From NCBI GenBank assembly GCA_021733835.1, contig JAIPKD010000015.1, forward strand, positions 1 to 49,717: a DNA stretch of 49,717 nucleotides. The letters are read 5' to 3'. The notes beneath the pieces are model-generated. The model was not told the DNA's origin and ran no database searches. It saw nothing but the letters and a program-made list of their open reading frames with translations. Both the position numbers and the translations under genes were made by a program. The DNA comes from Verrucomicrobiota bacterium (GTDB taxonomy: Bacteria; Verrucomicrobiota; Verrucomicrobiia; Limisphaerales; JAIPKD01). Shown here in pieces: positions 27,146 through 35,771 of this stretch (position 1 is its first letter; the number at the start of each line of letters is the position of its first letter).

Positions 27146-29023
27146 TCAACGGTATATCATATCATCGACCGTGCCGTTGGCCTTGATGAACGGGAGCACG
27201 TGTTCGGTGTGTGGAACCACGATATCTAGCACATACGCCTCTCGTGCCTCGAGCATGCGTTCAAGGGCCGGTTTTAATTCATCTTTTCTGAAGATTCTCT
27301 CGCATTTGACGTTGAATCCCTTGGCAATGGTCACAAAGTCCGGGAATATATGTCCGCTGTTCTTCGGATCACCGATAAACGTATGCCCACGCCTGCCCGA
27401 GTAAAACCTGTCTTCCCATTGCATGACCATGCCGAGGTGCTGGTTATTGAGAATAACCGCCTTGGCCGCGATATTCTCGATGTGCGCGGTGGCAAGCTCC
27501 TGGACGTTCATTAGGAACGAGCCGTCGCCGTCGATGTCAATAACCTGTCGGTCGGGGAATGCGACCTTTGCCCCGAGCGCCGCGGGGAATCCGAAGCCCA
27601 TAGCACCCAGTCCTGCGCTGGTAAGAAACTGCCGCGGCCGCTCGAATTTGAAGAATTGCCCGGTCCACATCTGGTGTTGGCCGACGCCGGTTGCGATTAT
27701 GGCATCGCCGCCGGTCATCTCATGTATTGTTTCAATAACCATCTGTGGGAGGATGACCTGGCTGCCGTCGCCGTCGAGGAATTCATCGACGAATTTGGAC
27801 TTACGCGTTGGTTCATCGACTTCATACCTGAACGGCGCTTTGGCCTTCCATTCTTGTATTCGCTTTTGCCATTGGCTGAAGTCTTTCCTGACCGCCCGTT
27901 CCTTAACCAACTTGTTGAGTTGTTCAAGGGCGTATTTGATATCGCTGATAATCGGGAGATGCGCAGACCTGTTTTTATTAATCTCCGAGGGGTCTATATC
28001 GATGTGCACAATCGTTCCGTGCTCGCAGAATTTTTCGACCTTTCCCGTCACTCGGTCGTCGAACCGCACGCCGAAGGCCAAAAGCAAGTCCGCTTCGCTC
28101 ACCGCCCAATTGGCGTAGGCGCTGCCGTGCATTCCGAGCCATTTCAACGAAAGCGGATGCGAGTCGGGAAATCCGCCGATGCCCATAAGGGTAGTGGTCA
28201 CGGGTATACCCGTTGCTTCGGCAAATTGCATCAGCTCTTCATGTGCGCCGGAACTGATGATACCGCCGCCCGTATAAAGCACCGGACGCTCGGCTTTCTC
28301 GATTAATCCAATGATTTCATTCAAGGCGATGGTATCGACGCGTTTATCAGGATTATATCCGCGCGGTTTCGCCTCGGCTGGAAAGACCGGTTGGACGCGT
28401 TGTTGCTGGATGTTCTTGGGTACATCGATTACCACCGGTCCCGGTCGCCCTGTCTTGGCAAGATAAAAGGCCTCTTTGACGATATGCGGGATTTCGTTGA
28501 TATCGGTGATCAAGTAGCTCTGTTTGACGATGGGGAGGGTAAGACCAAAAACATCCGTCTCCTGAAACGCCGTCTTGCCGATCATGTTTTGCGGGACCTG
28601 ACCCGTTATCGCCACCATGGGAACTGAGTCCATGAACGCGTCGGCTATCCCCGTAATTAGATTAGTGGCGCCGGGGCCGCTGGTCGCCATACAGACGCCG
28701 ACCTTGCCGCTGGCACGGGCATAACCGTTTGCAGCAAACGCGCCGCCTTGCTCGTGACGGGGCAGCACCGTTCTGATCTTTTCGGAACGAACAAGCACCT
28801 GGTGAATCTCCATGCTCGCGCCGCCGGGATAGGCGAATATCGTATCCACTCCCTCGCGCTCGAGAGCGGCCACGAGTATCTCACTCCCGAGCATCGGTGG
28901 TCCAATCTCCGCGCCTGCCTGCGCCTTGTCCCTGTCTGCCGTGCTGGCACAGGCAGGCGTCGCGGCAGGCAGGCCGGACTGCTTCTTTATCCGGGTCTCT
29001 CGAGTACCTGTATCTTTACTCAT
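27146..29023 (-). CDS. ilvB: Acetolactate synthase large subunit
   Basis: GSEILVAALEREGVDTIFAYPGGASMEIHQ, ATSGPGATNLITGIADAFMDSVPMVAITGQV, DIDGDGSFLMNVQELATA; unusual N-terminal extension containing the repeat-encoded peptide. Confidence 0.96.
   Translation of the reverse strand: MSKDTGTRETRIKKQSGLPAATPACASTADRDKAQAGAEIGPPMLGSEILVAALEREGVDTIFAYPGGASMEIHQVLVRSEKIRTVLPRHEQGGAFAANGYARASGKVGVCMATSGPGATNLITGIADAFMDSVPMVAITGQVPQNMIGKTAFQETDVFGLTLPIVKQSYLITDINEIPHIVKEAFYLAKTGRPGPVVIDVPKNIQQQRVQPVFPAEAKPRGYNPDKRVDTIALNEIIGLIEKAERPVLYTGGGIISSGAHEELMQFAEATGIPVTTTLMGIGGFPDSHPLSLKWLGMHGSAYANWAVSEADLLLAFGVRFDDRVTGKVEKFCEHGTIVHIDIDPSEINKNRSAHLPIISDIKYALEQLNKLVKERAVRKDFSQWQKRIQEWKAKAPFRYEVDEPTRKSKFVDEFLDGDGSQVILPQMVIETIHEMTGGDAIIATGVGQHQMWTGQFFKFERPRQFLTSAGLGAMGFGFPAALGAKVAFPDRQVIDIDGDGSFLMNVQELATAHIENIAAKAVILNNQHLGMVMQWEDRFYSGRRGHTFIGDPKNSGHIFPDFVTIAKGFNVKCERIFRKDELKPALERMLEAREAYVLDIVVPHTEHVLPFIKANGTVDDMIYR
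28911..28977 (-). repeat. Palindromic protein-invading element, copy 3 (in frame in the ilvB N-terminus)
   Basis: Reverse complement ggcctgcctgccgcgacgcctgcctgtgccagcacggcagacagggacaaggcgcaggcaggc; encodes GLPAATPACASTADRDKAQAG. Confidence 0.88.
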
Positions 29024-29060
29024 AACTCATTCGATTTTTGGCCGGTGGTCATGGGATAAC

Positions 29061-29091
29061 AAAAAACCCACGACCTCCGCAGCCGTGGGTT
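29061..29091 (-). terminator. Attenuator terminator upstream of ilvB
   Basis: RNA-sense aacccacg-gctgcggaggt-cgtgggtttttt: 8-bp perfect stem ending in six U. Confidence 0.85.
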
Positions 29092-29137
29092 CTTGCCTTG
29101 AAAATTCTATCACTTCCTAACGGCAAGGACCGACGGC
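29082..29137 (-). promoter_or_regulatory. Predicted antiterminator helix of the ilvB attenuator
   Basis: 29137-29122 (gccgtcggtccttgcc) pairs with 29097-29082 (ggcaagaacccacggc) at 14 of 16 positions; overlaps the terminator 5' arm. Confidence 0.75.
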
Positions 29138-29185
29138 GCCGTTTCCTACAACGACTACCAGCAGTTCTACTTGCCGTAATTCCAT
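29117..29185 (-). CDS. ilvB leader peptide MELRQVELLVVVVGNGAVGPCR
   Basis: 23-codon ORF with Leu-Leu-Val-Val-Val-Val run ending inside the predicted attenuator; 9 of 22 residues are Leu/Val; an additional in-frame ATG lies directly upstream. Confidence 0.8.
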   Translation of the reverse strand: MELRQVELLVVVVGNGAVGPCR

Positions 29186-29284
29186 CATCACAGCGGAATT
29201 TAATTCAGTGGTAATTACAGGTCAAGCATGAAAAGTGTTTACGACGCATTTTTTTGGAAAAATTTTATGAACAAACGCCAACAA

Positions 29285-30181
29285 TCAGCTCCTGCTCCAA
29301 AGCCTTTTCATGACTCCCGGACTTGAAGCAACACCGACAACCATCCCCAGTATGAGGCCGGCAGCGTGTGCAGTGTTTGCAATATTCCCCGCAAATCCGG
29401 CGAGGCAGAAGAAAAACCATACTATCATCATAGTAACGACCGTGGAATGTAGGAACAATCCGGAGGCCGGATCAAATTTGCCCCGCATCCAGATGAATCC
29501 GAGAAGACCATACACGACGCCGGACATGCCGCCGAAAAGCGGCCCCGAAACGAGGAACTGGGCGATGTTCGATAAAAACCCAAGAGTAAGAACGAGCACA
29601 AGAAGATACCGCCCGCTTTTGCGTGATTCGATCATGCTCCCCAGGTCGTTGAGCCACAGCATATTAAACAGGATATGAAGAATGTTGAAGTGTATGAAGA
29701 TTGGCGTGAAAAGACGCCAAATCTGGAACTTCCCGATGACTTCAAGCAGTGCGGAAGCCCCGGCCTTACCATTGGTAATAAACAAGAATGATACGCTGCC
29801 CCTGCCGCCGGTCAGCATTATTATGTACACCAGAACACTTATCACCATAAGTGTCAGCGTAACTTTTCCCATCCTGTACGGAATGAGTGGATTCAGCTGT
29901 GTTCTATCGAAATGGCGTTTTTCGTATGATTTTTGTTCAGACTCGGCTTGTTTGCGTTTACGTCTGGCGATTTCGGAGTATTCATCGAATTCTTTCGAGT
30001 CGGGATTCTTTTTGAATTCACTCAACAACTCTTTGGCGTCTTCTAATTGCTCTTCGTCGTGGACCCATAACAAGATACGCCCGTCATCTTCTTCCACCTG
30101 GTTTTGAAACCCTTTGGCTAAAAGATAATCGCTGAATCTCCGGGCAATGGCTTCGGATTCTAATTGGCCGATTATTCGCAT
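29285..30181 (-). CDS. Rhomboid family intramembrane serine protease with GlpG-like N-terminal domain
   Basis: GPLFGGMSGVVYGLLGF (GxSG), HFNILHILFNMLWL, NTAHAAGLILGMVVG; N-terminal cytoplasmic domain similar in layout to GlpG. Confidence 0.88.
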   Translation of the reverse strand: MRIIGQLESEAIARRFSDYLLAKGFQNQVEEDDGRILLWVHDEEQLEDAKELLSEFKKNPDSKEFDEYSEIARRKRKQAESEQKSYEKRHFDRTQLNPLIPYRMGKVTLTLMVISVLVYIIMLTGGRGSVSFLFITNGKAGASALLEVIGKFQIWRLFTPIFIHFNILHILFNMLWLNDLGSMIESRKSGRYLLVLVLTLGFLSNIAQFLVSGPLFGGMSGVVYGLLGFIWMRGKFDPASGLFLHSTVVTMMIVWFFFCLAGFAGNIANTAHAAGLILGMVVGVASSPGVMKRLWSRS

Positions 30182-30417
30182 AATTCAAGAAATAATAGTA
30201 GAATCAAACAGGTGAGCAGTAAAATAACTTTTTCCAATAACATTTTGTCGTAGACCGACTGTATGAGTCGATAAATGAAGAAGACAATCCTCGCTCCATC
30301 TCATTTTCTTTGCATTAGCTCTAAAGCTGGGATTAAATACGGCATTATGTTTTTCACATCGCAATTCATATCGGAATTATGAATGCGCGATTTGATTGTA
30401 ATGAAAGGAAGCGCGAA

Positions 30418-31497
30418 ATGGAAAAGAACAACTCGATGGACTACGACGGTAAGATAATAAACAGTAATCAAGTCGGCGGCATAGAGACCGCGGTGCTCGA
30501 CAACGGCCCGGGCAAGGGCTGCCGTATCGCTTGGATAAACACCGGCGGCGGGCTGAGGTATAAGGTGAGTATGGATCGCGGACTCGATATCATGGACGCG
30601 TTTCACAACGACAAGGGCCTCGCGTTTTTAACCGATATGGGAGTTACACCGCCGCACTCGGAGGGAAACCACGGATTCGGTTGGCTTTATTATTTCGGCG
30701 GCGGCCTCGTCAAAACTTGCGGCCTCACGCATATCGGCGGGCCTGAGGTGGATGAGTCGGGCGATCGCGGGCTGCATGACCGGATAGGAAATGCAGTCGC
30801 AGAGGTTGAATCCATTGTCCAACCCGACATACGCGCCGGGGATTTGGATATGCGGATAACCGGCGTAATGCGTCAGTCCAAGTTGTTCGGGCCGAACCTA
30901 CAATTACGGCGTACGATATCCGGCAGGCTCGGCGAGCCAATTGTCAGGTTGCACGATGTAGTAACAAATGTCGGCCCCACCACAACACCGCACATGTACC
31001 TTTATCACTGTAATTTCGGTTGGCCGCTTGTCGATGAAGGCGCGAAGATTCTGTGGCACGGTGATTGGACGACACCCGGCAGGGATATGGACGCGGAGGT
31101 TTTTCACGGGACTCGTGATTTCCGTGTTGTCCCCGGCGTCATGGAAAGCCATTGCAAAGGCGCCGAAGCGAACGCGTTTATCGATATCGCCGCCGATGAA
31201 GACGGCATGTGCTCGGCCGGTGTGGCAAATGAAAACCTTGGAATAGCCGCGCGGTTGAGATTCCCCAAGGAGCAGTTCCAATGGCTGACCAACTGGCAAC
31301 ATTGGGGCAGGGGCGAGTACGTGACCGGACTCGAACCCGGTACAAATCCGCCTATAGGTCAAAATGCAGCCCATGAGCAGGGTTCATTGATAATGCTCGA
31401 ACCAGGTGAGAGCAGGACTTATGAACTGGAGATTTCAGTGTTGGACGACCGGGCCGAAATCGAACGGTTCGTTCGAACGATGGACCTTAAGAATTAA
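30418..31497 (+). CDS. DUF4432 family (aldose epimerase-like) protein
   Basis: GPGKGCRIAWINTGGGLRYKVSMDRGLDIMDA, HNFGWPLVDEGAKI-type layout, LMLEPGESRTYELEISVL; start inferred at MEKNNSMD. Confidence 0.75.
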   Translation: MEKNNSMDYDGKIINSNQVGGIETAVLDNGPGKGCRIAWINTGGGLRYKVSMDRGLDIMDAFHNDKGLAFLTDMGVTPPHSEGNHGFGWLYYFGGGLVKTCGLTHIGGPEVDESGDRGLHDRIGNAVAEVESIVQPDIRAGDLDMRITGVMRQSKLFGPNLQLRRTISGRLGEPIVRLHDVVTNVGPTTTPHMYLYHCNFGWPLVDEGAKILWHGDWTTPGRDMDAEVFHGTRDFRVVPGVMESHCKGAEANAFIDIAADEDGMCSAGVANENLGIAARLRFPKEQFQWLTNWQHWGRGEYVTGLEPGTNPPIGQNAAHEQGSLIMLEPGESRTYELEISVLDDRAEIERFVRTMDLKN

Positions 31498-31530
31498 TTT
31501 TTTTAACTCCGTTTGTCCTGATTGATGAAT

Positions 31531-31552
31531 TTTAAGCTGTTGAGCTGTTGAG
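31531..31552 (+). repeat. 22-nt intergenic repeat (tandem CTGTTGAG), copy B
   Basis: Identical to 15261-15282. Confidence 0.85.
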
Positions 31553-31574
31553 GTTTCTCTTGCGCGGAGGAAAA

Positions 31575-31645
31575 ACCCACCCCTACCCCTCCAAGGAGGG
31601 GAACTATACAAATCCCCTCCACCGGAGGGGATGAAAGGGGTGGGT
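31575..31645. repeat. Nested palindromic intergenic repeat
   Basis: Outer arms ACCCACCCCT/AGGGGTGGGT; inner hairpins CCCCTCCaaGGAGGGG and CCCCTCCaccGGAGGGG. Confidence 0.85.
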
Positions 31646-31776
31646 AACCATACTTAGCTCTCCTCCGTAATCCTGATGAATCCTTGCCCCATAATCCGAC
31701 ATTGCGCCTCTCCTTTCACAGTTCACAGCTCACAGTTCACTGTCGGCGTGCTTCGATATTCGAGATTCGGGTACAC

Positions 31777-31890
31777 GATTATTCGCAGTCGGTGATGCTA
31801 TACGAAGAACGCCTACGTGAACGGGAGAGGGGATTACGGAGCGCGGCTGTGTCCGAAGGATCAGCCGCAGCGGCTTCGAATGCCAGGGCT
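31777..31890 (+). repeat. Repeat island 2: copy of the island 1 stem-loop repeat
   Basis: cgattattcgcagtcggtgatgctata...gcggctgtgtccgaaggatcagccgcagcgg matching 16124-16222. Confidence 0.85.
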
Positions 31891-31923
31891 TTATTCAATT
31901 GCCAGACGCCTGCGCCTTTCAGA

Positions 31924-31993
31924 ATCCCGTAGGGATGAAATATCTATAGCAAGAATGCCCAACAAAAACATAAGTCCCGTAGGGACGGAATAT
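31924..31993 (+). repeat. Two copies of a TCCCGTAGGGA-YGRAATAT intergenic repeat
   Basis: atcccgtagggatgaaatat and gtcccgtagggacggaatat. Confidence 0.8.
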
Positions 31994-32067
31994 AATGGCA
32001 GCCTCCTTTCGCACTCGTTGCGGACATAACCTCTTGCCAAGGACATGAAGGACGTAGAGATATTCGA

Positions 32068-32203
32068 AAATTTATTCATGCGCGGATCATAGTGGTCCGT
32101 TCAAATGGATTTTAACGATACGGACTTAGGCCTCCAGGAATTCAAGGGGTATAATGACTGGGACAACACGATTTTATTTGAATCCGTGATGCGGGTGGTG
32201 TAA
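32068..32203 (+). pseudogene. Degenerate 3'-terminal fragment of a paralog of the adjacent metzincin gene
   Basis: ttcatgcgcgg...aaatggatttt...ctccaggaattcaaggggtataatgactgggacaaca resembles 34720-34815; carries a 1-nt deletion frameshift. Confidence 0.8.
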
Positions 32204-32319
32204 TATGCAATTAAATCAAGTTAATCGAGAAATTCGAAGCGGAATAGCTTTTAAAAATCAGCACAAGGAGGATTAGACCTTTTCATTCGGTCTGTATTAA
32301 CAATTAAACCATTAACGCC

Positions 32320-35163
32320 ATGAAAGCAAATAGCCTCTGTTCGGGTATGAAACGGAATGTGGTCCTTGGGATGGTTTTCGGTTATTGTTTGGTCTTCCAG
32401 GGCATTTTCATGCATGAAATACATGCGAATACCAATGCCGAGCTGGCGGCTCGCGTATTGGCATACGAAGGCGAGCCCGCCCCCGGCGGCGGTTTGTTCG
32501 CGCCGCGATGGGCGGGTGACCCGGTGTTTTCGGAGTATGGTACGTTTTTTATCGATGACGCCGGCAATGCGCTGTTTGCCTGTCATGTCGCGGGTGTGGC
32601 AGAGGAGCCGATCTCGGCGATATTCTATTATTCGGCCGAGACGGAAGAACTAAGCCGACTTATCGCCGAGGGCGAGCCCTGTCCGTACCCGTCGGCAGGG
32701 CCGTTTACTTGGGTTGGGGATGCGCGTTTAACTTCAAACGGAACGATATTGTTCCTTGGTGGCTTTAAGGTTGCCGTGGCTGGGGAGCCCTCATGGTCGC
32801 GCAGGGCATCGGGGGTGTTCGTTATTCGAGACGGGACGCCTGAGCCGTTGGTTACGTCCGAGGAGGTGGTGGATACAATGGTTGCTGAAGACGGTGTTTT
32901 GGAGGGACATTTCCAACTGCCTGGGCGGCTGGATATAAATCGTCATGGTGATTTAGTCTCTTTTAACTCTATCTATTATTATGATCCTGAAGATTTTGAT
33001 GATCGGTACGGCGATCCGGAGGTGATTGTAACCGGCGCATTTATAAAAAGGGCCGGTTCCGCGAGGTGGGAAAAGTGGTTTGTTAACGGTGACGCCGCGC
33101 CGGGAGGCGGAAGATTCGATGGGGGATACGGAATTCCCCTCGAGGTAGAGATTAGCGAGTATGGGCATCTGGTCGCACAGGTAAAGATTTCCGATGATCC
33201 GATTGGACGCCAGATATTGGGGCTCGTTTATCAGGCGCCCGGCGAAGCGACGGTTAGAATCGCAATGACCTCGTATCCACTGGAATTTATAAGCGCCGAA
33301 GGTGTTGATACAATCGATGTCCAGAGCATTGACCTAATAGGCATGAACGCTCATGGCCAGATCGGGATGGTTGTTAGGGATACAAGTTGGGAGAATTACC
33401 TATTCATATATTCTGAGGGTAAGATGTTTAAAGTCCTCGGTTATGGCGATGAATCGCCTATTTACAGGGAAGATGAATACGGGCAAATCGAAACTTACAT
33501 CAGCAGTGGTAACGTCATGACCGCCGCCATCAATGACAATCGGATTCCCGCCGGAGAACCCGATTCGTTCATGGCCGAAGCAGTCATACAAAGCCCGAGC
33601 AGCGGATTTGGATCCCAGTTTTTCGATGTATATGGATATCTGGGCGCGGGCCGATTGTATCCGATCGTAGTCGATGAAACCATAGCGCCGCCTCCGTTGG
33701 GCGGGGATATCAATTTGGAATTTGCCGATGTGGCTATCAATAATTCAGGTACAGTGGGTGTTATAGCTCGCGCCATGGATGAAGAGTCGAATACGGAAAA
33801 AGAAATCGTGTTTTTGACGAGCGTTGACAGTGACAGCGATGGGCTGCTGGATGTGTGGGAGGAGAATGGAATCGATGTCAATAGTGACGGGACGAACGAT
33901 TTCCCGTTGCACGAGATAGGTGCCGATCCATTGCACAAGGACTTGTTCGTCGAGATTGATTACATGGAAAGTCCTACATGCTCGCATAAACCGCTGGGCG
34001 ACGCCGTTACCAATGTAATGGCGGCGTTTGCAAACGCGCCTGTATCAAATCCCGACGGCACCAACGGTATTCGTCTGCATATCGAGATTGATGAGGCGCT
34101 GTCGCATGTCGAGTTTATCAAGTTCCCGGATGATTTCAGGGATTTAAAAGACGACCATTTCGGCTCGATCGAGGAACGCAAGAATTCGTTGTCTATTCAA
34201 GCCAAGCGGCTTGCTTACCGGTACGCAGTTTTTGCTCATCAATATAGTAAGAAAAAAGTAGGTACATGGACAAATACCACCTCCTCCGGGATTGCGGAGT
34301 GTCCCGGCGATGATTTGATAGTCTCGCTGGGCGGATTCTCGCGAACGAACCGCGTCGACAAACAAGCCGCCACATTAATGCACGAGTTCGGCCATAACCT
34401 GGGTCTGCGTCACGGCGGAGGTGATGATATCAATTGTAAACCGAATTACATTAGTATCATGAGTTATTCAAGGCAGTTTAACATGTTAGTGACCAACAGG
34501 GCGCTGGACTATTCGCGGATCGAATTGCCCTTGCTGTCGGAGAATGGATTGACAGAGATAAGTAATGTCGGCGGTGACGCCGGAGATGAAACCGTCTTTT
34601 TTGTGGATGACGACGGTGATGGTAAAAACGACCATTATGTACGGATTAAATGTGATCAACCGATCGACTGGAACAGGGACGGGGATACGAATGATGTGGG
34701 TGTCGTGAAGGATCTTAATTCATGCGCGGTTTATAGTGACCCATCCAAATGGATTTACAACGGAGATGATAAACAACTCCAGGAATTAAAGGGGTATAAT
34801 GACTGGGACAACATTATTTATTGTCCGCGCACAACCGCCGGATTCGGAAGAGGGTTCATGATAGATGATGTCCATGAAGAGATGACATGGGAATTGTATC
34901 AGGCGATATGCAAGATACCTTTGATCGACTCGACCGCGCTCGGGCCGGCGCTCGGAATTCGCCGGGCCGTGAATGGTCAGGTGGAACTGTATTGGGCCGA
35001 TAAATGGAACGGGTATATGCTTCAGTCAGGAACGATAAGTTTAGGCACACCGGATTGGCGTAATGAAACAGAAACGCCGAAGGTTATCGAGGGCGAGTAT
35101 CGCGTGACGGTTCCGGCGAGCTCAGGTAGCGCAATTTTCAGACTCATGCGCGACGCTCAATAA
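32320..35163 (+). CDS. Secreted metzincin-type zinc metallopeptidase with N-terminal NxxGxxAF-like (DUF7453-like) repeats
   Basis: HEFGHNLGLRHGG zinc motif with Met-turn SIMSYS; N-terminal AYEGEPAPGG.F/DDAGNALF-like repeats. Confidence 0.8.
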   Translation: MKANSLCSGMKRNVVLGMVFGYCLVFQGIFMHEIHANTNAELAARVLAYEGEPAPGGGLFAPRWAGDPVFSEYGTFFIDDAGNALFACHVAGVAEEPISAIFYYSAETEELSRLIAEGEPCPYPSAGPFTWVGDARLTSNGTILFLGGFKVAVAGEPSWSRRASGVFVIRDGTPEPLVTSEEVVDTMVAEDGVLEGHFQLPGRLDINRHGDLVSFNSIYYYDPEDFDDRYGDPEVIVTGAFIKRAGSARWEKWFVNGDAAPGGGRFDGGYGIPLEVEISEYGHLVAQVKISDDPIGRQILGLVYQAPGEATVRIAMTSYPLEFISAEGVDTIDVQSIDLIGMNAHGQIGMVVRDTSWENYLFIYSEGKMFKVLGYGDESPIYREDEYGQIETYISSGNVMTAAINDNRIPAGEPDSFMAEAVIQSPSSGFGSQFFDVYGYLGAGRLYPIVVDETIAPPPLGGDINLEFADVAINNSGTVGVIARAMDEESNTEKEIVFLTSVDSDSDGLLDVWEENGIDVNSDGTNDFPLHEIGADPLHKDLFVEIDYMESPTCSHKPLGDAVTNVMAAFANAPVSNPDGTNGIRLHIEIDEALSHVEFIKFPDDFRDLKDDHFGSIEERKNSLSIQAKRLAYRYAVFAHQYSKKKVGTWTNTTSSGIAECPGDDLIVSLGGFSRTNRVDKQAATLMHEFGHNLGLRHGGGDDINCKPNYISIMSYSRQFNMLVTNRALDYSRIELPLLSENGLTEISNVGGDAGDETVFFVDDDGDGKNDHYVRIKCDQPIDWNRDGDTNDVGVVKDLNSCAVYSDPSKWIYNGDDKQLQELKGYNDWDNIIYCPRTTAGFGRGFMIDDVHEEMTWELYQAICKIPLIDSTALGPALGIRRAVNGQVELYWADKWNGYMLQSGTISLGTPDWRNETETPKVIEGEYRVTVPASSGSAIFRLMRDAQ

Positions 35164-35190
35164 TCGCCGGCCGCCATTTGTCTGACTTTA

Positions 35191-35236
35191 ACGTTAACTT
35201 ATACAGATTATCTTCATATATAATCTAAGTTAACGT
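35191..35236. terminator. AT-rich stem-loop downstream of the metallopeptidase gene
   Basis: acgttaactt(35191-35200)/aagttaacgt(35227-35236) plus inner AGATTAT/ATAATCT. Confidence 0.6.
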
Positions 35237-35771
35237 AATAGTTGTTATATATTGTTTTTTATAAGGTTAATACGGCTTTTACTGAGAAGCGCGCTATTCG
35301 TGGAATATATACTATACCTTAGTATATTACTTCGGTTTAATCGCCCTCTTTTATCTTCCTTTGTTTTCGTATCGTATTTCTCCTGTTTCGCTAATTAAGG
35401 ATGCGTAATCCTTTTATCATTAAAAAAATTAATTCTACTCCATTTTACCCTTGTACACTTATTGAGGATGAGTTAATTTAATGACAAATAATCAATCATT
35501 ATTCATCTAGTCGAGTGCGTATGAGATTGATATGCAATGACTTAGGAATGCGAACTGACGATATCTCGTTATCGCGTACTGTCTCCTGCTCGATTAATAT
35601 AAATTATTCTTATATTACTGATAATATCACGAAATAAACCAACGGATTCTGAATAGTATCGCGAATGCAGGAATGCATCGAATAAGCAGTTGGATTTGAA
35701 GGATTCACCGGAAAGTGTCAGGTGGAAACAATGCCAGAAATATACAACGACAAAACGAAGGAGGTATACAA

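Noticed and set aside
27423-28306. Long plus-strand ORFs (231 aa and 216 aa) across ilvB
   Set aside because: Antisense to a strongly conserved acetolactate synthase; composition typical of shadow ORFs.
27146-29023. Possibility that the repeat-encoded ilvB peptide is a transit or signal peptide
   Set aside because: The same peptide occurs inside the RHS core and the DNA is a palindromic repeat, so insertion is the simpler explanation.
31924-31993. Possible mini-CRISPR from the two TCCCGTAGGGA repeats
   Set aside because: Only two imperfect copies, no regular repeat-spacer pattern and no cas genes in the window.
31684-32079. Small ORFs of 62-82 aa
   Set aside because: Lie across intergenic repeat families and lack domain signals.
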